Source: Homarus americanus (lineage: Eukaryota > Arthropoda > Malacostraca > Decapoda > Nephropidae). Taken from it: a DNA stretch of 64,000 bases. Shown here piece by piece: positions 11,041-21,953 of this stretch. Position numbers and translations under genes: made by a program. The stretch covers positions 5,427,458 to 5,491,457 of the forward strand of contig NW_024726235.1 in assembly GCF_018991925.1 (NCBI RefSeq). Direction: 5' to 3'. The notes beneath the pieces were generated by a model that saw only the letters and a program-made list of their open reading frames with translations, did no database searches and was not told the origin of the DNA. Position 1 is the first letter of the stretch; every line of letters starts with the position of its first letter.

Positions 11041-13290
11041 CATCCCTTCAACAATAACAATAACAATAACAAAAACACAAAAATAGTAATAATAACAGTA
11101 AGAGTAATAACACAACAACAATAACAATAAGAACAACATAAAAACCTCAAAAAACACATCACCAACAACAACATTAACAACAACAACAGCAAAATCACAA
11201 CAACCATAACAACAACAACAACAACAACACGAAAACATAAAAAACTCATCACCAACTACACCAGTAACAACAAAAACACAACAGAAACAACAACAAAGAA
11301 AAATCCAAACACGACAGCAACAACACAGTAACACAACAACAACAACACAGTAACACAACAACAACACAGTAACACAACAACAAAACAGTAACACAACAAC
11401 AACAACACAGACACAACAACAACACAGTAACAACAACACACAACAACACAGTAACACACACAACAACAACACAGTAACACAACAACAACACAACAACAAC
11501 ACAGTAACACAACAACAACACAGTCCACAACAAACACAACAGCACAACAACAACACGGTAACAACACAACAACACGTAACACAGTAACAACTACACAGCG
11601 AACAACACAGTCAACAACAACGACAGTAACAACAACAGTAACAACAACAACACAGCAACAACAACAACACAGTACAACACAACAACAACACAGTAACACA
11701 ACAACAACACGCAGTAACACAACAACAACACAGTAACACAACAACAACACAACAACAAACAACACAGTACACAACAACAACAACACAGTAACACAACAAC
11801 AACACAGTAACACAACAACAACACAGTAACACAACAACAACACAGTAACACAACAACAACACAGTAACACAACAACAACAACACAGTAACACAACAACAA
11901 CACAGTAACACAACAACAACACAGTAACACAACAACAACACAGTAACACAACAACAACACAGTACACAACAACAACAACACAGTAACACAACAACAACAC
12001 GGTAACACAACAACAACACAGTAACACAACAACACAACAACAACACAGTAACACAACAACAACAACACAGTAACACAACAACAACACAGTAACACAACAA
12101 CAAACACAACAACAACACAGTAACACAACAACACAAGGAAACACACAACACAACACACAACAACAACAACACAGTAACAAACCAGTAACACAACAACAAC
12201 ACAACACAGTAACACAACAACAACACAGTAACACAACCAACAACACAGCAACACAACAACAACACACAGTAACACAACAACAACAGTAACACAACAACAA
12301 CACAGTAACACAACAACAACAACACAACACAACAACAACAACACAGTAACACAACAACAACAACACAGTACACACAACAACAACACAACAACACAGTAAC
12401 ACAACAACACAGTACAACAACAACACAACACACAACACAGTAACACACAACAACAACACAGTAACACAACAACAACACAGTAACACAACAACAACAACAC
12501 AGTAACACAACACAACAACACACGGTAACACAACAACAACACAGTAACACAACAACAACAACACAGTAACACAACAACAACACAGTAACACAACAACAAC
12601 ACAGTAACACAACAACAACAACACAGTAACAACAACAACACAGTAACACAACAACACAACACGGTACAACAACACAGTAACACAACAACAACAACAACAC
12701 AGTACACACAACAACAACACAGTAACACAACAACAACAACACAGTAACACAACAACAACACAGTACACAGTAACAACAACACACACAACAACAACACAGT
12801 AACACAACAACACAACAACAACAACACAGTAACTTACACACAACAACAACTACAGTAACACAACAACACAGTACACAGTAACACAACAACAACAACACAG
12901 TAACACAACAACAACACAGTAACAACAAACAACAACACAGTAAACAACAACAACAACACAGTACACAACAACAACACAGTAACACAACAACAACACACAA
13001 CACGGTAACAACAACAACAACACAGTAACACAACAACAACAACACAGTAACACAACAACAACAACACACATAACACAACAACAACAACACAGTACAACAA
13101 CAACAACAACAACAACACAGTAACACAACAACAACACAGTAACACACAACAACAACACAGTAACACACACAACAACAACAACAGTAACACAACAACAACA
13201 ACACAGTAACACAACAGCAACACAGTAACACAACAACAACAACACAGTAACACAACAGCAACAACACAATAACACAACAACAACAAAGCA
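11041..13290 (-). repeat. 2.2-kb ACA-rich minisatellite, ~19-bp unit
   Basis: From about 11320 the array is built from CACAACAACAACACAGTAA units of roughly 18-20 bp, with many single-triplet length changes. The left 300 bp is a more mutated AAC/AAT-rich version. The minus strand carries open frames of more than 500 residues made only of Val, Leu, Cys and Tyr; these are repeat translations and not membrane proteins. Confidence 0.95.
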
Positions 13291-13373
13291 ACACCCACAT
13301 CAACTTTCTTCAACACTACGCAGCAACACGTACAGGATCAACACACGCTTCACCACACACACGTACACAAAGT

Positions 13374-13376
<3 letters not shown>

Positions 13377-13405
<29 letters not shown>
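13377..13405 (+). repeat. (AC)n microsatellite
   Basis: Perfect AC repeat of 29 bp. Confidence 0.95.
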
Positions 13406-13408
<3 letters not shown>

Positions 13409-13439
13409 AGAAGCGTGCTCAGTGTCTAAATTGTACACA

Positions 13440-13925
13440 TTGTTTACGTAAGATATTTATGAGTATGACACACGTTCACAATGCTTCCCACTCTTGTGTA
13501 TACAGGTCGTCACAGTGCAAGAATTACACACTGTATACGTAATTAGTGTATACAACAACACCTGTGTACAAAACGTGAGAAGTACAAAACATGACCTCTT
13601 ATATGACCCCTTGTGCACAAAATATGACCTCTTGTGCACAAAATATAACCTCTTATATGACCCCTTGTGCACAAAATATGACCTCTTATATGACCCCTTG
13701 TGCACAAAATATGACCTCTTGAGCACAAAATATGACCTCTTATATGACCCCTTGTGCACAAAATATGACCTCTTATATGACCCCTTGTGCACAAAATATG
13801 ACCTCTTATATGACCCCTTGTGCACAAAATATGACCTCTTGAACACAAAACATGACCTTCTGTGTACTAGACATGACCTCCTGTGTACAAAAAATAACCT
13901 CCTGTACACAAAACATGACCTGATT
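13440..13925. repeat. 33-bp tandem repeat with degenerate flanks
   Basis: The central part (about 13590-13850) repeats a 33-bp unit composed of TTATATGACCCCTTGTGCAC and a related second half ending AAATATGACCTC, so each unit is an internal near-duplicate. Flanks carry diverged GTGTAC/GTATAC units like those at 8.9-9.6 kb. The period is divisible by three, so frames are open on both strands. Confidence 0.9.
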
Positions 13926-14177
13926 CCCTTATCACAATTTCCACTGTATTATCTCGTCTCTATCAAGAAAAAAAAAGATACCAAAAATTTCCTGAATATA
14001 CAAAAAAAAAATTTATAACAGTTTTTAAAATTTAAATACTAGCGTTGCCGTGTGTTTAAATAACCCGTCCCGTCCCCCCCCCCCGCCCCGATGAATTATA
14101 CATTATTCAGGATTGTCGTGAAAAAAAAAAACGTTTGGGGTCGTTTTATTATGTATATCTTAACGAATTTACTTCAT

Positions 14178-14252
14178 CATGAGAATTTACTTTTAGGTAA
14201 GGTTTGTTCCCATGAGAATTGAGTTTTAGGTAAGGTTTGTTCCCATGAGAAT
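14178..14252 (+). repeat. 33-bp tandem duplication
   Basis: Two copies of a segment starting ATGAGAATT and ending GGTTTGTTCCC, followed by the start of a third. They lie immediately beside the 3-prime end of the LINE fragment. A run of eleven C precedes at 14074-14084. Confidence 0.75.
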
Positions 14253-14262
14253 ATTAACATGG

Positions 14263-14875
14263 TAAGAACATAAGAACATAAGAATGGAGGAAACTGCAGC
14301 GGGCCTATTGGCCCATACTGGGCAGTCCCGTTTACACCCAACCCCTATTGCTCATATAAGCATCCAACCCATGTTTGAAGCTATTCAGCGTATTCGAGCT
14401 AATGATGATATTTGGTAACTTGTTCCATTCATCCACTACTCTGTTTCCAAACACGTGTTTACCTATTTCACGCCTAAATCTAAATTTATCTAATTTAAAA
14501 CCATTGTTACGAGTTCGCTCCTGGTTGGATAGTTTGAGTACCTTTGTAATGTCCCCTTTGTTTAGCCCTGCCTTCCACTTATACACCTCTATCAGGTCGC
14601 CCCTCCCTCTAAGTCTCTCGAGGGAGTGCAAATTAAGATGCTTTAACCTGTCTCTATACTCAAGGTTCCTAATGCCCGGGATTAGTCTTGTCATTCTCCT
14701 CTGAATTCTTTCCAAGGATTCTATATCCATTCTGTAATACGGTGACCAGAACTGAACTGCGTAGTCCAGGTGTGGTCTCACAAGAGCAAGATACAGTTTT
14801 AGGATGACCTCGCTAGTCTTGTAACTAAGGGAGAGTATTTTAGTAGCCAGCGCCTCCCCGTCTCAGTATTGAAAG
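14263..14875 (-). mobile_element. 5-prime-truncated CR1/L2-like non-LTR retrotransposon
   Basis: The minus strand carries the C-terminal part of a LINE reverse transcriptase ORF and then about 70 bp of 3-prime UTR. It ends in tandem copies of the octamer TTCTTATG (14263-14287). Short tandem octamers at the 3-prime end are characteristic of the CR1 group. The element is cut at its 5-prime side near a CA microsatellite (14879-14898), as expected from incomplete reverse transcription. Placement in CR1 or L2 is inferred from the tail and the residues, not from a search. Confidence 0.88.
14332..14865 (-). pseudogene. LINE reverse transcriptase C-terminal fragment
   Basis: About 176 codons are open from a TGA at 14863-14865 to the normal stop at 14332-14334. 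Recognisable family pieces in order are ALVRPHLDYAVQFWSPYY, LERIQRRMTRLIPG, YRDRLKHLNLHSLERLRGRG, DLIEVYKW and NRVVDEWNKLP. This is the region after the catalytic YxDD core in CR1/L2/Jockey-type reverse transcriptases; the core and endonuclease are absent. There is no start codon of its own, so the copy is dead. Apart from the truncation the reading frame is well preserved, suggesting a fairly recent insertion. Confidence 0.92.
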
Positions 14876-14878
14876 ATG

Positions 14879-14898
14879 CACACACACACACACACACA
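14879..14898 (+). repeat. (CA)n microsatellite
   Basis: Ten CA units at the truncated edge of the LINE copy. Confidence 0.92.
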
Positions 14899-14949
14899 TA
14901 CCGTTATATTTCCCCCGTAACTACAGACGAGAGAGCACGACTGGTTATA

Positions 14950-15085
14950 GCACAATAACAGTATAATTTGACAGTCATTTTGGACGCCATTTTGGAGTTG
15001 CATGTTACTGGATATGAGAAAGCCAGAGTAGTTACAGTAGAGTCATAGTGTAATTTGGCAGCCATTTTAGTCGCTATTAGTAGTC
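14950..15085. repeat. two diverged copies of a dispersed GCCATTTT-containing repeat
   Basis: AACAGTATAATTTGACAG..GGACGCCATTTT (to 14993) and TTACAGTAGAGTCATAGTG..GCAGCCATTTT (to 15068) are related to each other. A third relative occurs at about 58826-58862. Each holds a GCCATTTT word, the core of YY1/Pho-type sites. Confidence 0.5.
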
Positions 15086-15369
15086 TTATGTCTCTATTTA
15101 AGGTGAAAATACTACCGCAAGATTTTATAAGAATTCTTGACCTAGTTGAGGGTGACATCTCTTCCTCGTGTACTAAATAAGATAATAATAAATAACGTAG
15201 AATTTTTTTAACAGCATGAGTGAAAAATTAACCATAAAATTAATCCCAGAAAAAATTAAAACGTTTTTCCAAGTTGTTTCGAGACGTTTGTGGGTGACTC
15301 ATGGTGGAGGGCGACGGCGTACAGGAGGGTGGCTCACTGTCACTCCGCTGTTTCTGCGAGTTTTCTACG

Positions 15370-15726
15370 GGTTAGGTTAGGTTAGGTTAGACTAGACTTG
15401 GATTAGGTTAGGTTAGGTTAGACTGAATTGGATTAGGTTAGGTTAGGTTAGACTGACTTGGATTAGGTTAGGTTAGGTTAGACTGAATTGGATTAGGTTA
15501 GATTAGGTTAGGTTAGGTTAGACTGACTTGGATTAGGTTAGGTTAGGTTAGACTGAATTGGATTAGATTAGGTTAGGTTAGGTTAGACTGACTTGGATTA
15601 GGTTAGGTTAGGTTAGACTGAATTGGATTAGGTTAGATTAAGTTAGGTTAGGTTAGACTGACTTGGATTAGGTTAGGTTAGGTTAGACTGAATTGGATTA
15701 GGTTAGATTAGGTTAGGTTAGGTTAG
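15370..15726 (+). repeat. TTAGG-based higher-order array
   Basis: Runs of three to four TTAGG copies alternate with the spacers GACTGACTTGGA and GACTGAATTGGA. The two spacers alternate, giving a 60-70-bp higher-order unit (spacer GACTGAATT at 15421, 15481, 15551, 15616 and 15686). This is an organised interstitial telomere-type array. Confidence 0.93.
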
Positions 15727-16600
15727 TATAAGTTAGTAAGATCAGCAGTTTCTTTTGGCCAACTCACCACACATGCTTAGAACCCACCTTAACATCCCAG
15801 CCATCCTGATCTCCCATGCAGTAAGTCCTCTCTACGTTGGGCAGATGTTCCTTTATAATAACAGGATGTGAGGCAGCTGTCACCTACACCCACGCATCAA
15901 CACCTGTCAATTAAAAGATGAAGAAAAAATCACTTGAGATGTAAACACTGCCTCCTTGAGTACCGAAGGCTTATAAGTATACGGTGTACTATATCCACAC
16001 TGCCTCTAACACTATTACTGTTCACTCCTTGGCTATAAATAAATATAAGTAAAACGGTAAAACACTTATAATCTGGAGTCATTACCTGTATTTGGATATA
16101 ATCGATACTTAAGGGATTTAATTCCTTGCCAAAAAAAATATCAGAATTATTTTAATATAATCGTTAATTTGAAGTTATTATTTCTCAATGGTAGTTTATC
16201 ATCTCAGTAAAGAAAATAAGAGTTTTCCTTATCAATATTCCCATCGTAAAATAATCTTCGGGAGTTACATCAGTATAATTAATCACGTTTCACAAGTTAT
16301 TATTTACACTCGTTCACATCATAGTTATTCTTTCATGTTATCTTCTTATTGTCAGAGTTATTATTGTTGTCCTTTCCTTCCATTCAACACACACTAAAGT
16401 ATTATATATTGAGAGTCTTTTCCAGGGCGTACGGAGCCGGAATACTTAAATGGTTCGGGTTTACACTTCAGCGATCCCGGATTCATTCACCCGATCAATT
16501 CACAAACGTCAGGACACCAGAGGACCCACGTGGGGGGATGGTGCGACCTGACTTGTAAATGATGGAGGTGTGGAGCGTCGTCTTCAACTACGTTCACTTG
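15727..16600. other. unannotated stretch
   Basis: AT-rich, no coding or RNA signal that I can support. Confidence 0.5.
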
Positions 16601-17195
16601 GTTGTCTGTCTCTTGTTCTGTCTACGGGAGGAAGTTTATCTGTCTCGTGTGTTATTCTGTCTACGGAAGGAGGTTATCTATCTCTCGTGTTATTCTGTCT
16701 ACGGAGGAGGTTGTCTATCTCGTGTTATTCTGTCTACGGGAGGAGGTTGTCTGTCTCTTATTCTGTCTACGGGAGGAAGTTTATCTGTCTCGTGTGTTAT
16801 TCTGTCTACGGAAGGAGGTTATCTATCTCTCGTGTTATTCTGTCTACGGAGGAGGTTGTCTATCTCGTGTTATTCTGTCTACGGGAGGAGGTTGTCTGTC
16901 TCTTATTCTGTCTACAGAGGGTATTGTCTGTCTCTTATTCTGTCTACGGGAGGAGGTTGTCTGTCTCTTATTCTGTCTACAGAGGGGATGGTTTGTCTCT
17001 TATTCTGTCAACGGGAAAAGGTTGTCTGTCTCTTATTCTGTCTACGGAGAAAGGTTATCTGTCTCTCGAGTTATTCTGTCTACGGGAGGAGGTTGTCTGT
17101 CTCTTAAACTGTCTACGGAAGAAGGTTATCTGTCTCTCGTGTTATTCTGTCGACGGAGGAAGGTTATCTGTCTCGAGTTATCCTGTCTAAGAAAG
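16601..17195 (+). repeat. 33-bp minisatellite with 145-bp higher-order repeat
   Basis: Unit core TATTCTGTCTACGGGAGGAG plus GTTGTCTGTCTC. A block starting GAAGTTTATCTGTCTCG at 16631 recurs at 16776, so four or five units are duplicated as a 145-bp block. All three plus frames are open and read as Cys/Leu/Ser/Tyr repeats; these are not genes. Confidence 0.92.
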
Positions 17196-17466
17196 TATTA
17201 AGCATTGATAATTAATTCCCCTCACACGTCCTCAGAATTAATGGGTAATATTTCCGTGTTTTCTCGACTTAAAAACACCCAAATCTTAAGTGACAATGGC
17301 CGCCTTCTGTACCCCATCTCTTGTTAAGTCTCGGAACAACTTTACACCTTAAGGCAAAGTGTTTAAGGAGTAGTCTTAATTACATCTCTTAACAGTCTTA
17401 AGTCAGGTGAGATTCTAATAATTGATAGACCACTGGCCACACGGGGTATAGGTGGTGCTCACTATT

Positions 17467-17471
<5 letters not shown>
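17196..17471. other. unannotated stretch
   Basis: No signal seen. Confidence 0.45.

Positions 17472-17522
<51 letters not shown>
17472..17522 (+). repeat. (GT)n microsatellite
   Basis: Perfect TG repeat of about 50 bp. Confidence 0.96.
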
Positions 17523-17523
<1 letters not shown>

Positions 17524-17855
17524 TCAGTCCGTCTTGGTTTGTATGAAATAGCGATACAAAGTGAATCTTCCCCTTGTGATCATACTTGGCCAACAATCTA
17601 AACATTGACCTAGAAACAATTAATATAACGGTGGAGAACGTTGACCAAAGGCGAAGGTCAGAGGTCAAGGTCTACCGTGGGTGGGCGGGGGGGAAGGGAG
17701 GGGTTGGAGGGGAGAGGGGGTTGTATCCTCTCCTGGCCATGCACCGTCTTAATTGTCATGCGTCACAGGTCATAAGAGTGAGTGGTCTCTTGTTGACTGT
17801 GTGTACGTGTGGCCATTACTTATGACAAAACACACGACACGGCCATTACCACTGA

Positions 17856-17864
17856 TATAAAAGG
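17856..17864 (+). promoter_or_regulatory. TATA box candidate
   Basis: TATAAAAGG is a full match to the metazoan TATA consensus and would place a start site near 17886. About 186 bp further on, ATGGCGTCCCAG at 18072 opens a 30-codon frame ending at 18164, with AAAATGG context. That frame is short and unrecognised. The same ATG lies in a YY1-like word AAAATGGCGTCC, so it may be a regulatory site rather than a start. Confidence 0.25.
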
Positions 17865-18164
17865 ACCCCGCTCTAACCTAACACGGCCTGTATTAAATCA
17901 ACGTTTATTTGACTCTTAAATTCATTACGGAAGAAAAATATTATACAAACTTTCACTCCAAAAATTGAGATAAATAACAGATTTTATTTGTACGTTAACT
18001 AACTCCTCGTGTACAAGTTCCCCTCTGAGCTGAATAAAATCGTCTGGTGTTAGTCAAATAAAATATAAAAAATGGCGTCCCAGGTAGCGAAGGAATTGAA
18101 TCTTTATCGCAAATTTAATACATCACTTTACAACCGATACTACACAACCGATAGATTATACTGA

Positions 18165-19391
18165 CGGTATGGAAAAAAAAGGTCACTTTGAGAAAATTCA
18201 CAACACTTGACAGAAACTAAAGTATTGGTCGACAAACACTGACCAAGAGTTCAATCACCATTAATACGAGTGAGAATAGCGATTTTCGATTTGCTGTGAC
18301 GAAGAAACATGTTTCTGGACAATAAGAAATTAATTTAATGACACGCAGCATCTTAACGAATACTTTCACGAGAGATATTACCAATTTGCAATGGCCAATG
18401 TTGTAGGACCCGTAGCTGTAGGTGATTATAGTGAGCAGGTTAAAACTCACTCATAAACAAGAAGACAGACAACTAAGTAATGACTCATGACTCCAATTAA
18501 TGCTAACATAGGCATAAAGAGACGATATTGTAGCAGAAATTAAACGGAAATATTCCTCAGTCATTGTGTACATCTACGTTCACTTACAATACCACAATAC
18601 AATCCACTACAACTCAAGCAATATCTACGTTCACTTTACAGTCCATTGGTACTTTATATCGTTTACGTTCACTGTACAATACATTACCACCCCATATCAT
18701 CTATCGTAGAATTTATGTGACGTCGTATACCAGACGCCACAACGGTATGTTTATGAATACAATTTGTGGTGAGAGGAGTCAACACATGGCAACACTCACA
18801 ACAACACAAGGAACATCAGCCGCGATCTGATTGCTCCAATCAGGTCAGCCTCGTCAAAGTGCTTACTGGCTGGAATTCCAACCTAAAGCAAAACTAAGAG
18901 GCTTTATGTTACGTTATATATTGTCAACATTATTACCCAAACATCAGAACTCACTATGATGGAATAATACCACGAACGACAGGCAGCGGCCAAACCTAAC
19001 CTAACCGTAACTACCGTAATATTTTTAAATTAGATGATGTTTGGCTAGTTCAAGGCGTCAGAGAAATTAACCGTTTAAGTTTGCTTTAAAATAATTATTA
19101 ATTTGCAAGGTATAAAGTCTTTCGTTTGGTGATAGTACTAACACGTGTTCTAGACTTGAGCGACACACAAATCAATAACATTCTTTTTTTAATGTATTTC
19201 AAAAGTGTTTTATAAATCTTTTTGTGTCTTTTGCACGTTTAAATTATTTGAAACATCGCTCCAACTGTTAATAAACAATATAAATAATTACTCGGAAAAT
19301 TTGTTTACATCCAGAGTTAGTTAACACGTAACTTAGGGCTTTGAAAGTTATTTAAAATCTGTATCAAAAACTTTTAAGTGTATATATTTAG
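18165..19391. other. AT-rich stretch with a minor degenerate repeat
   Basis: Three loose copies of TACGTTCACTTTACAATAC lie between about 18565 and 18690. TGGCAACACTC occurs at 18787. Nothing else is recognised. Confidence 0.45.
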
Positions 19392-19427
19392 TTAGAGGAA
19401 AGATTAAAACCTGGCAACACTGACCAG
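19392..19427 (+). other. candidate short internal exon or 5-prime UTR end with strong donor
   Basis: The sequence CCAG|GTGAGTG at 19424-19434 matches the splice donor consensus fully. A TTTAG acceptor-like word ends at 19391, giving a 36-nt piece open in frame 0 (12 residues, LEERLKPGNTDQ). The 12-mer TGGCAACACTGA lies inside it at 19412-19423 and recurs at 60943. It may therefore be a promoter-proximal non-coding exon instead. Confidence 0.18.
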
Positions 19428-19583
19428 GTGAGTGCGTGATCACCTGTGTTGATTAGTACTTTCTGTTGGAAGCCAATTTCTGGGACTCTGAGCGGTGGCA
19501 GGTGTTCACAGTCGTAATAACACTATTTTCATTCCTCCACTAATTTGAGTAAATTTAATTATAAGCGTATAAACTCCATCCGT

Positions 19584-19716
19584 GTGTGTGTGTGTGTGTG
19601 TACATATGTGTGTTTGTGTACCTGTCTGTGTGTGTACATTTATGTGTGTCATATTTGTGTAGACATATGTGTGTACGCATGTGTGAGTACATGTGTGTGT
19701 GTGTGTGTGTACATGT
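19584..19716 (+). repeat. TG-rich degenerate microsatellite
   Basis: GT runs separated by ACATATG/GTACATG words. Confidence 0.85.
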
Positions 19717-19740
19717 CTGTGCGTGACGACTAGCACTTAC

Positions 19741-19755
19741 CTGACGCGTGGACAT
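19741..19755 (-). other. candidate first coding exon (MSTRQ) with strong donor
   Basis: On the minus strand ATG at 19755 reads MSTRQ and then CAG|GTAAGTG, a full donor match, leaving phase 0. A TATAAAA word lies at 19782-19776, only 27 nt before the ATG, which would leave almost no 5-prime leader. Either the TATA word is fortuitous, or the piece is an internal exon after the CACCTTAG acceptor-like word just upstream. The GT/CA microsatellite would be in the intron. Confidence 0.2.
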
Positions 19756-19906
19756 GAAGATTTCACACTAAGGTGTTTTATACAGCGAATAAAGTTGGTG
19801 GAATGTTTGTAGTAATGACTTGTGTTTGCAGTTGTGCTCGTTAGTCTTGACGGATCACACCAAGAAACACAGCTTTGTTTACACCTGTTGATTAACCAAC
19901 CTAATT

Positions 19907-20050
19907 CTAACCTATCCTAACCTAACCTAACCTAACCTAACCTAACCTAACCTAACCTAACCTAACCAAACATAATCTAACTTTCTGTAAGTAACTTAAC
20001 CTACCCATACCTAACCAAACTTAACCAAACCAGACCTAACCCGACCAAAT
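19907..20050 (-). repeat. interstitial (CCTAA)n decaying to the right
   Basis: About eleven perfect CCTAA copies (19907-19967) followed by about 80 bp of CCAAAC/CCTACC variants. The G-rich strand points left, opposite to the 15.4-kb tract. Confidence 0.92.
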
Positions 20051-20222
20051 TAACTAACTAACTAGCTAATCAGACCCCATACAGCATTTAATCATCAAGT
20101 GAAATAAACAGAGACCTGACCTTCATAAAGCTTGACCAACTAATTACAGAACCTATCGTGTATATCAACCAATTTATATTTTACTATTACATTACATAAC
20201 TTATTCAACTTTTTCTTACATG

Positions 20223-20407
20223 ATCTATTTTCTCTCGTTTATTCTTATTTTCCATTTTCCCTTCGTCTTATTCCTATTCCTCTATTTTATCTCGTTCATT
20301 CCTATTTCCCCATTTTCTCTGGTTTTATTCCCATTTTCCTTATTTTCTCTAGTTTATTCCTATTTTCTCTCGTTTATTCATATTTAATCAAGTTTATTAC
20401 TATTTTC
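20223..20407 (+). repeat. degenerate ~27-33-bp T-rich repeat
   Basis: Seven loose copies of TTTTCTCTCGTTTATTCCTA. Confidence 0.7.
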
Positions 20408-20617
20408 TTGCCCCTCCTCCTCTTCTTGCCCCTCCTCCTCTTCCTGCACCCTTTCCTCCTCTTCTTGCCTCCTCTTCTTCCCCTCCTCCTCTTCCTGCCT
20501 CCTCCTCTTCTTGCCCTCCCTCTTCTCCTCCTCCTCTTTTTGCCCCTCCTCTTCTTCCCCCCTCCTCCTCTTCTTGCCCCTCCTCCTCTTCCTGCCCCTC
20601 CTCCTCCCGCGGCTGAC
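20408..20617 (+). repeat. pyrimidine minisatellite (CCTCCTCCTCTTCTTGCC)
   Basis: Units of 15-24 bp, nearly pure C/T. Minus-strand frames read as Arg/Glu/Gly-rich and are spurious. Confidence 0.92.
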
Positions 20618-20714
20618 ACGCCTCGCCCACACCTCTCATAAATAAGTTCTTATCTTTCCTCAAAATTAGATACCATTAATATAAATCACGTGTGTTGGGA
20701 CTCTACCTGCCTGC

Positions 20715-21292
20715 CTGCCAAACTCCTCTCCCTCTCCCTTCCCTCTCCCCTTCCCTTCCCTCTCTCCCTCCCTTCCCTCTCCTCTCACCCGCTTATCTTC
20801 CTATCTCCCACTTTCTCTTGCTACTTGTCTTCCTCCCTCCTCCCTTATCTTTCTCTCTCTCTGTCTTCCTCCCTCCCTCCATCCTCTCTCTCTCCCCTCC
20901 CTTCCCTCTCTCTCCCTATCTCTCTTCCCACCTGTCTCCCTCCTCCATATCTTCCCTCCTCTCTTGCTACTTGTCTTCCTCCCTCCTCCCTTATCTTTCT
21001 CTCCCTGTCTTCCTCCCCTCCAGCCCCTCTGCCTTCCACTGTCTCTCCCTACTCGTCTTCGTCCCTATCTCTCTTCCCACCTGTCTCCCTTCCTCCCCCT
21101 CTATTATACTCTCCCTTCCTCCCTATCAACAGTTATATCTCTTCCTACCTGCCTCCATCCCTCTCCCCCTCCCTATCGTCCCCTCTCTCTCTCTTGCTAC
21201 CTGTCTTCCCCCTTTTCTTCCCACCTGCCCTCCTCCCTGCCTCTCTTCCTCCCCATCTTACAAATTGTCTTCCTCCCCCCCCCTCTCTCTCA
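20715..21292 (+). repeat. polypyrimidine CTCCCT-rich region
   Basis: Degenerate CTCCCTCCCTT repeats. A longer block around TTGCTACTTGTCTTCCTCCC recurs at about 20818 and 20964. The Leu/Pro/Ser-rich frames of more than 200 residues are compositional. Confidence 0.88.
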
Positions 21293-21876
21293 TAAATTTA
21301 ACTATTAATTTATTTTATTTTATTTGTTTTAAGTTGTAATTATCTCTGTCACCAATTATAGAGAACTAATACATAAATTTATTTCCTATATTAGTTGATG
21401 TTGTGTTTTCTTTTTACTCTTTATATTTCATTATTGCCAATTGTCACTTTCAGTTTATCTAGTGAAACAAAACAAAAAAAACTATCTAGTGAATATTAAC
21501 CAAAGCATTGGAGGAGATTTCACTTTATATATTATTATTTCTCAAGATTTCTTTTATCATCCAATGTGTGTATGTCATTCCTGGTTGATTTATTACACTT
21601 AATTATCATCCAACGTCCTGTATTTACCAATGAACATATAATTATAATACACGGATGATATTGTACATTATCACGCGAACTTGTGTTACTGCCATCAAGT
21701 GTGAAGTGATAATTAATAGATATAAATTAATGAAAATATAAATGAGTAGTAAGTATAATAATAAAGAGTAATTAGGATACATGAAATAAATGATAAATTA
21801 ATAAGTTATTTGTATACCTTACTTTACCTGGAATAAATATAAAGATTGAAAGATATAAATCAGTAGAAAAAAGGTG
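21293..21876. other. AT-rich unannotated stretch
   Basis: No coding or RNA signal seen. Confidence 0.5.
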
Positions 21877-21887
21877 ACATACATACA

Positions 21888-21921
<34 letters not shown>

Positions 21922-21953
21922 CATATATACATCATACATACATATATACATAC
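21877..21953 (+). repeat. (CATA)n microsatellite
   Basis: Tetranucleotide ACAT repeat with a few ATAT interruptions at the right end. Confidence 0.95.

Noticed and set aside
11256..13303. Minus-strand frames of 412-570 residues rich in Val, Leu and Cys
   Set aside because: They are translations of the ACA-rich minisatellite; several frames are open at once and no residue pattern beyond the repeat exists.
13590..13860. CRISPR-like regular repeats
   Set aside because: Repeats are contiguous with no unique spacers, and the genome is eukaryotic. The same reasoning excludes the 29-, 30- and 37-bp arrays.
15370..15726. Chromosome end
   Set aside because: The array has spacers, is internal to the sequence, and other tracts point in both directions.
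18072..18164. 30-codon plus ORF after the TATA box
   Set aside because: Too short, no recognised motif and 186 bp of leader; it was kept only as a note under the TATA box.
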